Of a stretch of 64,000 nt of DNA, positions 1 through 9,640 are shown piece after piece. Source of the stretch: Zygnema cylindricum (lineage: Eukaryota; Streptophyta; Zygnematophyceae; Zygnematales; Zygnemataceae); assembly GCA_037447655.1 (NCBI GenBank), contig JBBHKE010001697.1:62001-126000 (forward strand), in the 5' to 3' direction. Each line of letters begins with the position of its first letter. Positions within the stretch are counted from its first letter, which is position 1. The notes under the pieces are model-generated. The model was given only the letters and a program-made list of their open reading frames with translations. It searched no databases and was not told where the DNA came from. The position numbers were made by a program, and so were the translations under genes.

Positions 1-267
1 ACGTCTACAAAATATGCGACAGCCTACGATAGTACGAAACGAACTATAGACGACTACGAAACTTCCTAAAATTAGTGACGTCTACAAAAATGGCGTCGGT
101 TGTAGACTTCGAGTTTTTTGTGACATTGTAGATGTTTAGGGTTTTGTGACATTGCGAAGTCATGCTACCTTGTGACGTCATCAACACAAACTTTTCGGCC
201 ATGGCTTCCCGATTTCTTTTCTTACCATTTATCATTCGATATGCCATCAAAATGAGACCAAAAATAG

Positions 268-316
<49 letters not shown>

Positions 317-840
317 CTTTCATTTGATATTATTATCGCTGCATTTCATTTAGAGATGAGAGAAAGAGGAGCAATCGAATGAATAAGATGGGGAGAGACG
401 AGAACGTTGTATATTTTGCAAAGGACCCATGAATGAAAGTGGAGGTCCGAGACCCCAACGATTTTTTTCCGTACAGGCTTGTCATTGTTGTACATAGATG
501 CGCGTGACGAGCATGTAAAAAAATAGCGTGTACTCTCCCTCGTTGAAAAAAATTTGAAGACGTTCCACACGTGGAATACCTGCTTTTTATTCGTCGATAG
601 GGTGATATTTTGGTTAAATCAGATCGCGATTTGATTCCATTACAAGTGCGAAGATGAGCTGGAAGTGGGTTGCGATGAAGATAACGCCAAATTGTCGTAC
701 CTTCCAAGTTCCAAAATGACGCAAAATGTACTTGTGTTTTTGCCCATTTTTCGTATGGCGTAATATTTTCTAGTTGGAAGTCCCATTTTCAGTGAAAACG
801 ACGGAAAAAAACCCTTACTTGAACAGATGGGAACACGCCC
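1..840. mobile_element. Harbinger-like non-autonomous DNA element, right end (family M1)
   Basis: The right end carries GGGAACACGCCC followed by TAA, the degenerate counterpart of the terminal inverted repeat seen complete at 42676-43369 and 44129-44835. The inner sequence (GACGTCTACAA motifs, a conserved 'ATGGCTTCCCGA' block near 200) matches the elements inside the large inverted repeat near 48200 and 58500. The left end is outside the window. No transposase is recognisable, so this is a non-autonomous copy. The Harbinger assignment rests on the TTA/TAA target duplication of sister copies and is inference. Confidence 0.6.
268..316. repeat. (TA)n microsatellite
   Basis: Uninterrupted alternating TA for about 45 bases with one G, inside the M1 element. 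A much longer TA tract sits at the related position of the copy at 47394-48521. Confidence 0.9.
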
Positions 841-1139
841 TAACAATTGGTTTAAATTTTGTCGCGCTTGCGAATGTCGACCGTCATAAAAAAAACAACA
901 ATTCACATGGCTGGCCAGGATTCCCTGAAATAAAATTGCGGCAACCACTACACCGCCAATCGCTATTAGCGTTGTGTACGCTAATCCCGTCCCGCTTTTT
1001 TTTTGTTTTATTCTCAAATAGCGTAGTTTATTCTATTTTTTTCTTTATTCTATTTAGGGTTATATTCAGTACGTTGTCTCTTAAATATAGTGGAGGGGAG
1101 AGAAACTACACCATGTATCGCTACAGTACTACGGTACAA
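841..1139. other. No gene seen; AT-rich interval between two transposons
   Basis: Contains short T-runs and one extra MITE-terminal-like motif (CACCATGTATCG, about 1109). I see no coding pattern. Confidence 0.5.
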
Positions 1140-1141
1140 TA

Positions 1142-1354
1142 CACCGTCGATCGTATTTAGCGTGTATGTTTTTTTCGCCACTGAAAACAACTTATCTCTG
1201 TACACATTTGTCCAATTTTCAATTTAAGACCGCCATTCGTAAGCTGAGGAATACACCTTTCAACCGCAACCGTCAGATCCACAATCTGACATGTACGGAG
1301 AAAAGATGTTTTAAGAGACAAAAAAAACATACACGCTAAATACGATCTACGGTG
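1142..1354. mobile_element. Tc1/mariner-like MITE, copy 1 (213 bp)
   Basis: Begins CACCGTCGATCG and ends CGATCTACGGTG, flanked on both sides by TA (1140-1141 and 1355-1356). The inverted termini extend inward for about 60 bases (GTATTTAGCGTGTATG, then AAAACA...TGT on both sides). The TA duplication and CAC...GTG ends fit Tc1/mariner-type elements. No ORF is present. Further copies lie at 1357, 45350, 46887 and 51705, with a short one near 23483. Confidence 0.75.
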
Positions 1355-1356
1355 TA

Positions 1357-1562
1357 GTGTTAATGTTTTATACCTTTTTCGCCACTTAAAACATCTTTTC
1401 TCCGTACACACTTGTCCGATTTTCATTTTAATATAGCCAATCGAAAGCTAAGACTCTTACCTTTCAATCGCAACCGTCAGATCTGAAATTTGACAAATGT
1501 GTACGAAGAAAAGACGTTTTATGAGGCGAAAACAACATTAACACTAATTGCGATTCACGGTG
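1357..1562. mobile_element. Tc1/mariner-like MITE, copy 2, left terminus lost
   Basis: Directly abuts copy 1. The body is homologous to it (CGCCACTTAAAACATC..., CAACCGTCAGATC...) and the right end is GATTCACGGTG followed by TA. The left 20 or so bases of the terminal repeat are missing, so it starts at GTGTTAATG. The tandem placement suggests insertion of one copy into the end of another. Confidence 0.7.
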
Positions 1563-2028
1563 TACATACACTTTTCATTTTTTCCACTTTCTGGTAATAT
1601 CTTTTAAATTCGAACACCTTTTCAATTTTTTTTTCTTGTTTTGTTTGTCTTTTCTACCCATTATTCGCAGAATCCCTAAGCACTTCTACAACTAAAAGAG
1701 GTAAATGTTTTTTTTGTTTTTTTATTTTTTTCCACTTGTTTTTTTGTCTTTTTTCTGTTTACTCTTCAGATTAAAGCTAAACTGATTCACATATTAAACC
1801 TGTCATTTTTTGTCAAACTTTTTTTAATTTGGATAATTCTATTTGTGCATGAGTTTAATTCTTCCCCATCGATACATTTATTATTCATTTGTAACTTTAA
1901 ACCCTCAAAAACCTTTGAAAAATCCTGAAAAAACCTAAAAAGGCCTAGACCTGAAAAACCCTTAAAAAACCCTTATAGTTGATTACTAGTTCTGACTCAT
2001 GGGGTAGAGGAGGAGAGGGAGGAGATGG
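1563..2028. other. No gene seen; AT-rich, poly-T-rich interval
   Basis: Contains T-runs and, at about 1900-1975, irregular repeats of an AAACCCT/AAAACCCTT type that resemble plant telomere units but do not form a regular array. Nothing coding is recognised. Confidence 0.5.
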
Positions 2029-2131
2029 TGTTGGATTGGCACGTGAAGTCGGTCCAATACGGGGTAGAATATGGAATATCCATACTCGAGCTGCCGTAAT
2101 AAATGGGTACAAACCCGACGGTCTCTACATC

Positions 2132-2196
2132 GAGCTGGTGGCACAGTGGTAGTGTGTTCGAAGTAAAAGGTCCGAGGATCAAACCCTGGCCGGCTC
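2132..2196 (+). other. tRNA-like domain in the left TRIM LTR
   Basis: GAGCTGG and CCGGCTC can pair as a 7-bp acceptor stem with one G-U. GCAC/GTGT forms a D stem around AGTGGTA. The block GCACAGTGGTAGTG resembles a Pol III A box, and GGATCAAACCC a B box. The anticodon arm does not fold well, so this is a tRNA relic or Pol III promoter rather than a working tRNA. Confidence 0.55.
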
Positions 2197-2249
2197 AATT
2201 TTCCCAAGTGTGGGACATGCTAAATCCCGGATTTATAGGAAATCTAATA

Positions 2250-2262
2250 TGGTATCAAAGCC
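2250..2262 (+). promoter_or_regulatory. Primer-binding site of the TRIM
   Basis: TGGTATCAAAGCC follows the left LTR immediately. It differs by one base from TGGTATCAGAGC(C), the usual plant initiator-Met-tRNA 3'-end primer site. Confidence 0.75.
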
Positions 2263-2297
2263 AACAAGATTGCGGATGGTTTGACCGGCTTTCCAGT

Positions 2298-2306
2298 GAG
2301 GGGGGG
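2298..2306 (+). promoter_or_regulatory. Polypurine tract of the TRIM
   Basis: GAGGGGGGG ends exactly where the right LTR begins (TGTTGG). This is the expected position for plus-strand priming. Confidence 0.7.
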
Positions 2307-2410
2307 TGTTGGATTAGCACATGAAGCTGGTACAATACAGAGTAGAATAACGAATATCCATACTGGAGCCGGCCGTAATTAATGGGTACGGACCCGCCAG
2401 TCTATACATG

Positions 2411-2477
2411 GAGCTGGTGGCACGGAAGTGCGTTTGAGCTGAAGTGAAAGGTCGCACGTTCGAACCCTGGCCGGCTC
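2411..2477 (+). other. tRNA-like domain in the right TRIM LTR
   Basis: It has the same GAGCTGG/CCGGCTC acceptor pairing as the left LTR. The B-box-like TTCGAACCC is closer to the canonical GGTTCGAANCC than in the left LTR. The A-box region has diverged (GGTGGCACGGAAGTGCG). Confidence 0.5.
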
Positions 2478-2533
2478 AATTTTCCCAAGTGTGGGACATG
2501 CTGAATCTCGGATTTCTAGGAAATCTAATATGG

Positions 2534-2935
2534 AGAAACATTGAGATTTTTCGTGTGTGTAGGAAGTAAAATTTCTACTGATTCTACCATGGCTAGGTTT
2601 TATGAGTATTCTGAAATGTTCTCTGACATTGACATCGTTTCGTCGTATTGTGTGTGTGAGAGTCTCCGTAGCAGTCTTATTCTTTCCGCCATGATTTGTT
2701 TCACATGTGTCTTGTCTAACTTTTCCCTGAGCCTTTCGAAGATATTTTCCAAGGCTCCCCCTTCATTCGCATCCAATGCGTGAGTTTGAATACACCTTCT
2801 CGCGGTGCTCTTGGTGTTTTCGTTGTAGATGTGCCCAGTTCTCCTCCTCTACTTACAACCGTGTTGGGATGGCCGCCGCTCTCATGTTCCACAATTCCGA
2901 ACTCTTTAGGGCCCCATAGAGGTGGGCCAATAACC
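2534..2935 (-). pseudogene. Copia family E gag fragment, copy 1
   Basis: Reading leftward from the LTR at 2936, the frame gives a copia-type gag start with a primer-site-encoded segment, a proline/arginine-rich linker, then a helical Gag core (DANEGGALENIFERLREK, then MAERIRLL). The second copy at 11367-12121 aligns with it throughout. This copy is cut at 2531 by the TRIM, and its reading frame is broken at the LTR junction, where the sequence reads CAATTGGTTATTGG instead of CAACATGTTATGGG. It is not functional. Confidence 0.65.
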
Positions 2936-3536
2936 AATTGCTTTTGGACAACCATGTGAGCGATCGAAGGAATCCCCCGCTGCCACAAACGGATTGGCCT
3001 ACTACACGTCAATACATGCGGAAGGGCTTTAGCGAGTCACAGAGAATAGTTAGACAAAATAGATAGAAAAGAGTACGGAGGGATATAATTAGCACATAGA
3101 TGAAGTAGACAAGTAGACTAGATAGACGTACACGAAAGGTTTAGCTTAAATAAATTGTCCACTTAGGACAAAAGTGTTACAAAAAAACTTTCTAATAAAG
3201 CCACTCTATTCTTGTCTTACTTGACTATGTCTATACTGTTCATTCCAACATTAATGGATGAAGGATGTTTCTTATCTCTTCTGGGTGCCTATTTGATTTC
3301 TAATGCTGTCTCTCTGCATGAAACACTCTTTAATGTGGTCCAATGAAGTGATGCCTACGCATGCTTGTTCATGTGAACCTGAATATGTACAACTGCATGA
3401 TTAGAATAATGGTATGACCCCACATCGTCCGAATCTTGATGTCCGTCCGTACAAATAGTACTGTTCCACAATGTGATGGCAGTCACACAAAATCGGCGAT
3501 ACCCGAAACTTCCCAAAATCGCTCTTAAAATCAACA
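2936..3536 (-). mobile_element. LTR of copia family E, copy 1 (about 601 bp)
   Basis: Aligns end to end with 12122-12720. In element orientation it starts TGTTGATTTTAAGAGCG and ends ...CCAAAAGCAAT, where the sister copy ends CAACA. It is followed leftward by a degenerate primer site and gag, so it is a 5' LTR. The rest of the element is missing. Confidence 0.75.
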
Positions 3537-4381
3537 CTCCCACTCGAGTTTGCCGCGATATGGGTTTGCGTAAAAGATCGCATTGAAATAAATTTGGGTC
3601 GATTCGAAGTCGCCCGTAAATAGAAGAGTTGCACTGATCCATGCAAGTGGAAATTGCCGCATATCCGTTCGAACTGTTAACCTGTATGGCGTGAAATATG
3701 GAAGGTTTGAAATTTCCTCCCACTTTCGCATGTGAAAATGTTTCGTCACACGCTGACAAGTTTTTTATGTAAACTTTGGAATCCAATGTGATTCCCTCGT
3801 CACTAAATATGTGGATCTCATCCGCTTGATCTGTGAGCTCGAGACTCCCATATCTGTCGATCTCTAGTTTCTTAAATCTCCTATATCGTGAATTTGATAT
3901 TTTCAGTGTGGGTGTGAACGTCTCCTCGAATGTAGCTCGTTCGACTCTAATTGGATGGTGCTTGACCGTTTATAATTCAGGGTGGTCCTCGTCCGTTGAG
4001 AAAACTTGATGTACCTGGGCAAAATTTGTCAATGAAATCGAACGTTTCACGGCGCTCGCTGTTCCTTGATTTCGTTCTGATGGTGTGAATTACGATTGCG
4101 GATTTTCAAGGTCGCTTGGTTGTCGCCAATCCTGCGTTTCACGTATGACTTGTCACCCAATATGCCGTCGCCCACGAATGAAGAACTTTGGAGTTGTGAC
4201 GTCGTATGTGTTTCTAGCGGCGCATATAGCGAAGTCTCATTTGACCGAGACTTCAATGTACTTTGAAGTACGATTAGATATGAATCGAGGGTCGTAATTG
4301 AGGGTTGAACTTCGATCGTATGCCTTCTCCGCGTTTTAGGGAAGGTATCATCAATGAGTACCAAATCGTCCTCAACTGTAT
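3537..4381. other. Unassigned interval next to the E LTR
   Basis: Minus-strand frames are open for stretches of 70-145 codons (4047-4364, 3355-3786) but are interrupted repeatedly. I recognise no motif. It could be the body of a decayed retroelement or host intergenic DNA. Confidence 0.3.
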
Positions 4382-5234
4382 TTATGCCAACTTCTCTAGG
4401 GTTAGAGTAATTTTTCCAACTTTCCCTATCCGCTGCCTATAAGCCCCTCTCTTCCTCTTTAAATTCTTTCCTCCCCTTAGCGTTTCCTTTTGCGCTTTAC
4501 TCCTTTCTTTAAGCTTCCTTGCCGAAACTACACCCCCTCTTTTCTTTCCTTTGCTTCTTTTTGAAACCGCCACCTGTCCTCCAATCTGATTTTTGTTAAT
4601 CTGCAGGCTAAAAATGGACATTGAGGTGGGATTAGGAATAAGGGTAATGGTTTCTATCTCCAGCTCTTCCACGCGTTCCGCTGCAATCCTTATGGTTGTA
4701 CTCTCTGTTTGCACCTGCTCTTCCACGAGTTCTACTGCGATCCTTATCGTTGGACGCTTTGTTTGCACCTGCACTTCCACGCGTTCTGCTGCGATCCCTA
4801 TGGTTGGATGCTGTGTTTGCACGTGCTTGGTGCATGGACTCGAATGTGGATGAATCTAAGCCTCCGAATTTTCTTCCTCCTCAAGTGGAGTGTAACTTAC
4901 TCCTTCCTTGGCTACTTCCTTGATTTTTTCTGTTTCCATTAAATTTTCCAGCAGCGCATCTCTAAAAGACATGTCTTTCAGTTTTCCTCTATCCTCTTTC
5001 ACCTCCTCTAACATATGGGGTTTCTTTGCTCGCAGATTTGGTAGTGAACTCGGTGGATTTCTCTGAGGTGCATAGTGGAGGAGATCGGAAATCTCCCACT
5101 TTTGCCAATCTGTAAGGTAATTTTTCGGCCAATTCTCTCCTTTGATTGCTCCCACTATTTTTTCCTTTTGCGTGTGTCAAATCTATGTTAGGAGTCTTTT
5201 TGAAGTTTACCTGTTGGTCTCCAATCTTCTCCAC
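4382..5234 (-). pseudogene. Unassigned hydrophilic ORFs, possibly a retroelement ORF1 remnant
   Basis: Two consecutive minus-strand open stretches lie at 5155-4856 and 4822-4382, with an overlapping frame at 5234-4989. The first includes GENWPKNYLTDWQKW and the phrase MSFRDALLENL, which is loosely reminiscent of plant LINE ORF1 or gag-like proteins. The second has three near-identical repeats of about 20 residues (Q-T-x-x-P-T-I-R-I-A-x-E-R-V-E-E) followed by a very basic tail rich in K and R. A stop and a frame change separate the two parts. I do not recognise the family. It may be one decayed protein or two unrelated frames. Confidence 0.3.
4669..4833 (-). repeat. 60-bp tandem repeat, three units, in frame with the ORF
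   Basis: The unit is roughly TTCCACGCGTTCCGCTGCAA / TCCTTATGGTTG / a segment ending TTTGCACCTGC. Three copies differ at scattered positions. The 60-bp period is a multiple of three, so the open frame is kept. Confidence 0.7.
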
Positions 5235-5389
5235 CTGAATGACTTGTGGCAGATTTTTGGATTTCCTGTTCTTGACATTCGATGTCGCTTGTAAACCTCT
5301 ATATGCAGTTCCACTTCATTCATCTCAAAGGGATGAGGCATTAGGAGAGCCAACTAGTTTCTTTCTGCTCTCCATCTCATTCAGCTATG
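5235..5389. other. Short unassigned interval
   Basis: Nothing recognised between the ORF remnant and copia fragment D. Confidence 0.4.
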
Positions 5390-6412
5390 CCTTCCATTCT
5401 TGATATTAAGAACAGAATTGCTTCTAGATGTGTTAGCACTACACCTTATGAGCTTTAGACAGGAGTAAAACTTGATGTTAGTCTATTTAAGATCTTTGGT
5501 AGCAAGTGATTTTTTCTAGACACTTCATATGATAGATTGAAAATGGAGGCTAAGGGCTTACTTTGGATTTTCATGGGGTATGATGATGATGCAAATGGGT
5601 ATAAAGTTTTTGTATTTGAGAAACAAAAAGTGATTATCTCAAGGAATATCTAGATTAAAGATGAACACGATTCGGTTGACTTATTTAAAGTGCCTAATTA
5701 ACTAGCAAAAGAAAAACATGAATATGTTATTTTTCATCAAACACAACGAGTCTACTTTCCACAATCAAGTGGGACACCTCTTCCTTCAGTTCCTCTGGTG
5801 CCTTCACAAGATGCTTCACCACAAGTTACATGTGAGGCGGGAGGAACTGCTACACAGTAAGTACCAGCTCAAGTTACGGTTCAACAAAAGCAGAAAAATC
5901 AGAGGCTGCCGACGATTTCAGCTTCATAATTTCCCAGGGGAAAGAGATCTACTACTTGTCTGCAAGCAAGCTCTCACTTTGCTTTTTTTGCAGCTACACA
6001 GCAGCCTCTAATAATTCAGGAGGCCTTTTCATCACCAGAGAGAAATCACTGGATCAAGGCGGCAAATGATGAAATGAAGTGTATTATAGAGGCACAGACA
6101 TGGCAAATGATGAAATGAAGTGTATTATAGAGGCACAGACATGGGAGCAGGTGGATCTTGCTCCAGGCAAAAAAGCCATTGGCAGCAAATAGGTATTCAA
6201 GGTGAAGTTGAACCTGGAAAACACCATTGAAAGGTATAAAGCCACACTAGTGGCCAAAGGGTACAATAAAAAAGAAGGTATTGACTTTGAAGAAACCTTT
6301 TCTTCGTTGTCTAATTTCCCATTGTCACAATTTCGCTAAGGCTAGCGGCTATGGAGAATATGGAAATACATCAAATGGATATTAAAACGGCCTTCTTACA
6401 TGGAGAGTTAGA
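5390..6412 (+). pseudogene. Copia fragment D: integrase C-terminus to RT N-terminus
   Basis: Plus-strand translation gives copia pol landmarks in order. From about 5400 come IKNRIASRCVSTTPYEL and a VSLFKIFGSK-type block. Then GYDDDANGYKVFVFEKQKV ends the integrase region. From about 6010 come EAFSSPERNHWIKAANDEMK and YKATLVAKGYNKKEGIDFEE of the RT start. Stops occur within the integrase part and frameshifts between blocks. A 41-bp tandem duplication lies at 6063-6144. It ends at about 6412, where the opposed element C begins. No LTR is attached. Confidence 0.8.
6063..6144 (+). repeat. 41-bp exact tandem duplication inside fragment D
   Basis: CAAATGATGAAATGAAGTG...CAGACATGG occurs twice head to tail (6063-6103, 6104-6144). 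The length is not a multiple of three, so it shifts the frame. Confidence 0.9.
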
Positions 6413-6429
6413 AGAGGAGGAGGAGGAGG

Positions 6430-8821
6430 ATTAGGTGGAGGAGGAGGGTGAGCTTGCTGTACAGGTTGAATGACAGGAAATACCGGAGTAGGAATAGAGG
6501 AAAGACTTGTGAAAGAGGAAAAATGAACATTTTCAAAAATAACATATTAGTGATTTTTGGCATTTTTCTCAAAATCTGTCATGCCAAAAAGATCAACCAA
6601 TTGACTTTCTTCCTTAACGTGAATATTCCTAGCAACTTGAAGATTTTTCCTTTCTGGATTGTAAACTCTATAGCCTACTGACTCATCATCATAGCCCATA
6701 AAAATTCCCAGAACAGATTTTGGAAAAAGCTTAGAAATAGGAAGATTATCCAAAATAAAACATTTGCTACCAAAAACCCGAAAGTGACTTACATTGGGTT
6801 TCTTTCCGGTCCACATTTCATAGGGTGTCCTACCTTTTACCGCCTTAGCTTCTATTTTATTCCTAATATGAGATGCACAAGAGAAAGCCACACCCCAAAA
6901 TTTAAAATCTATTCCCTTATCCAACATCATAGATTTTGCACTCTCCGTTAAAGTCCTGTTAAGTCTTTTCGAAAACTCCGTTTTGCTCCGGAGTATAGGG
7001 AACTGTATATTGACGAGAGATGCCGTGTTCCCTTAAATATTCTGAGAATGCATTCGAAATATATTCTCCCCCTTTGTCGGACCGAAGAGAGATAATTGGC
7101 TTCCCGTGAAGCTTTTCCGCCCAGGTCCGGAAATGCTTGAAGTGAGTGAACACTTCACACTTCTCTTCATGAAGTAAAATCTGTACCCCAAGAAGTCATC
7201 CGTAAAAGTAACTAGAATCTGGTTGCCACTTAGGGAAGGGACTTTTGACGGTCCCCACACGTTCGAATGAATAGTTTGCAGCAAATTCGTGGCCCGGTTA
7301 TCTGCGGTCTGAGGTAGGGGTAGCTTATGAAGCTTCCACAAAGCACAATCATCACATACATGAGACTCTTTTTGTCCTAACTTTACACCATCTATCATAT
7401 TTTAATTCACCATTTTATCAAGTTTCTCATGATGAACATGACCGAGCCTCTTATGCCACAAAACATTTTCCGGAAGGACACTGGAGTATGCAAAGTCAAT
7501 TTCATTAGCCAAGTTCATCTGGTACAACAATTTTGGGCCTCTAGTTCCTACGATGACTACTCTCCCATCTTTTTTTACTACCTTTTTCCCATTCTTTTGC
7601 AAAATTTCAAAACCTTTCATTTCAGCCACCGAATGGAAAACAAATTTTTCTTAAATTTAGGAATATAGAGAACATCATGTAAGGTTCTCTTTACAATCTG
7701 ACCATAGATGTCACATGCTAACTCCACGCTTCCCTTTGCCGTAGCCTCCACACCGTTGTCATCCGCGTAATAAAATTGACAAGTTAGAATCGGAGTAAGG
7801 GTTTTGAAGTAAGCCCGGTTGCTGGACATGTGGGAAGAGCACCCGGAGTCCATAATCCATCCATTCTTTTGAGGCCCCTCCATGAGATGTTTTACAAGGG
7901 CAAAGATATCATCGTCTTCCGATTGCGGCAATCTGACCACATCATCTTTTCCCCCCAACAGTTCATCTTGTGGTGTCTCATCAAATGCAACGAATGCCGC
8001 ATTTTTCACCCGCAATTTTGACGCCAGCCCATTTGAAGGTGGTTCCTCCGATTGAACCTTCCACCCCGCACAATAAATTCCTATCTCACACGCTTTTATA
8101 TATGATGGGCACAGCCGGAAAAATGACCTTGACCGAAGCAATAGACACACCTATCATATTGCCTATAATTAGGATTAGGGGTGAAGTTCCTATTTCCAGG
8201 AAATCCAGCTGGCCTATATGTCTTAGCATTGTACGCTACCGCTAACTTTCCACCATTCAATGCTATCTGAGTTGCCTCTTCCTCTAGAATGTAAGCTTCA
8301 GCTACAACTATATTCCATCTAGCCTTCTCTAACCTTTTCAATTGTTCCGCGGCTCCTTAATATTCAGTAGGAAGCCCTTTCATTAAAATCATAACTTGAT
8401 GATAGGGAGGAAAATTCCCCTCAAAATATGCATTTTCTCACAACAAAAGCTTTAAGCCATTACAATAGGAGTTCATATCACCCCCGGAATACTTATAATC
8501 CCAAAATTTCCCAGCAATTATAAACTCATTCTGCTCACTAGCTAGGACATAAGACTCTCGCAAAGCCTTCCATATACCTTCTATATATCAGATGCTTTAG
8601 AGATATTGATATATGTCATGTTCAAATCTTCGGACATGAGTAATTTAAGAACATGCAATGCATCCCTATTTTCCTTTTCAAAATACGGATCCGTATCCGG
8701 AAGAACACCGAAAATCACATCATACAATCTCACTTGCTTAAGGTAAGACTTAGTCAAATGTGCCCAATATAAATATTTTTGGCCACGAAACACCATGATC
8801 CGTGAGGGTGGGCCTGTGACC
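6430..8821 (-). pseudogene. Copia C gag-pol remnant (gag, protease, integrase)
   Basis: Leftward from the LTR at 8822 the order is: gag start (QQVTGPPSRIMVFRGQKYLYW, 8829-8581); a zinc knuckle (CVYCFGQGH, about 8110-8150, spacing slightly off); protease active site WIMDSGCSSHM (about 7850); GAG-pre-integrase WHKRLGHVHHEKL with C-D-D-C-A-L-W-K-LHKLPLP (7330-7450); integrase with an SDKGGEYISNAF-type segment (about 7080) and NGVFEKT; and the integrase C-terminal block FGSKCFILDNLP...GYDDESVGYRVYNPERK (6560-6800). The frame shifts between the blocks. RT and RNase H are absent, because the element stops near 6430 against the opposed fragment D. Confidence 0.8.
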
Positions 8822-9640
8822 TGTTGCATTGAGGCAACCGATGACCTAGAGGAAGAAGAAAAAGCACCAGCAGTTGCCTTAATATTCAGATTACAAAAGA
8901 GGAAACTCTCACGGAGATCACATAAAGACCAACTTCATAATGAAGCCCCAAGCAAACCAGATTTATGCTAGGTCTGCAAATATGCCAGAATAAAAATAGT
9001 ATAATAAGGAAACCACTTGCTGAATTTCAAAAGGTTCAACCAAATGATCAGAATGATCTTGCAATTCAAAAAGTGCAAAAAACCTGCTTCGCAATTTATT
9101 CATACAATGAATTCCTTACTCTAAAATATTCTAAGTCCAACATATACAAAGTGAACCTGCAACTGATCTACATCGTACCATAATTACCGTGGTATGCCGG
9201 TACACTTAAACATTAATCAAACAAAACCCCACCGTCTACCGTAAAAGTATTTACATTAAACCTTAACCTTAGCCGTCGCTAAAGTACTCAGTCAAAGTTC
9301 GTCTGCTGAAATGACGGCTTGGTCAATATTTCTCTTCCAAAAATGACGAGGAACTCCGTAAGCAGACTGGGCATTCATTCATCACAGAAGATGAACCTCC
9401 ACGTGTAAATTTGGTCCCTCAAGTAAATATGTACTTTGTCAACCAACCAAATCAATCTTGACTTCCCCACGGACCAACACGTGTACATGGAGTGTATCAA
9501 ATCTCTGAACTCCCTTTGGAGTTACATACCCCACCAAATCTTGTCTACATCCACTCAGTGTGTACACAAAACAGACTAAGTCTAGAATCTCTTTCTCACA
9601 CACGAGATACTGAGAGGACTAAAGGTTTCCGAAACCAACA
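8822..9640 (-). mobile_element. 5' LTR of copia C (about 819 bp)
   Basis: In element orientation it starts TGTTGGTTTCGGAAACC and ends ...CAATGCAACA, followed at once by GGTCACAGGCCCACCC. That is a degenerate form of the initiator-tRNA anticodon-region primer site seen in copia A and E. The open frame leading into gag (TAGAFSSSSRSSVASMQQ) already runs inside the LTR, although its expected ATG has become ATT. A short related LTR end lies at 46690-46842. Confidence 0.7.

Larger units (their letters stand above)
2029..2530 (+). mobile_element. Miniature LTR retrotransposon (TRIM-like): LTR-PBS-PPT-LTR
   Basis: Two direct repeats, 2029-2249 and 2307-2530, each start TGTTGGATT and end AATCTAATA. 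A third copy at 42147 ends AATCTAACA, the exact inverted complement of TGTTAGATT. Only 57 bases separate the repeats: a primer-binding site TGGTATCAAAGCC at the front and a G-rich polypurine tract GAGGGGGGG at the back. This is the architecture of TRIM elements, which lack coding capacity. Each LTR contains a tRNA-like domain. No exact 5-bp target duplication is visible (GATGG on the left, TGGAG on the right). The right end cuts into a copia gag fragment. Confidence 0.8.

Noticed and set aside
1900-1980. Telomere-like AAACCCT words
   Set aside because: Irregular spacing and mixed units; no array, so not an interstitial telomere.
2132-2196. 5S rRNA-derived sequence as in Cassandra TRIMs
   Set aside because: I see no 5S internal control region; the acceptor-stem pairing and boxes fit a tRNA better.
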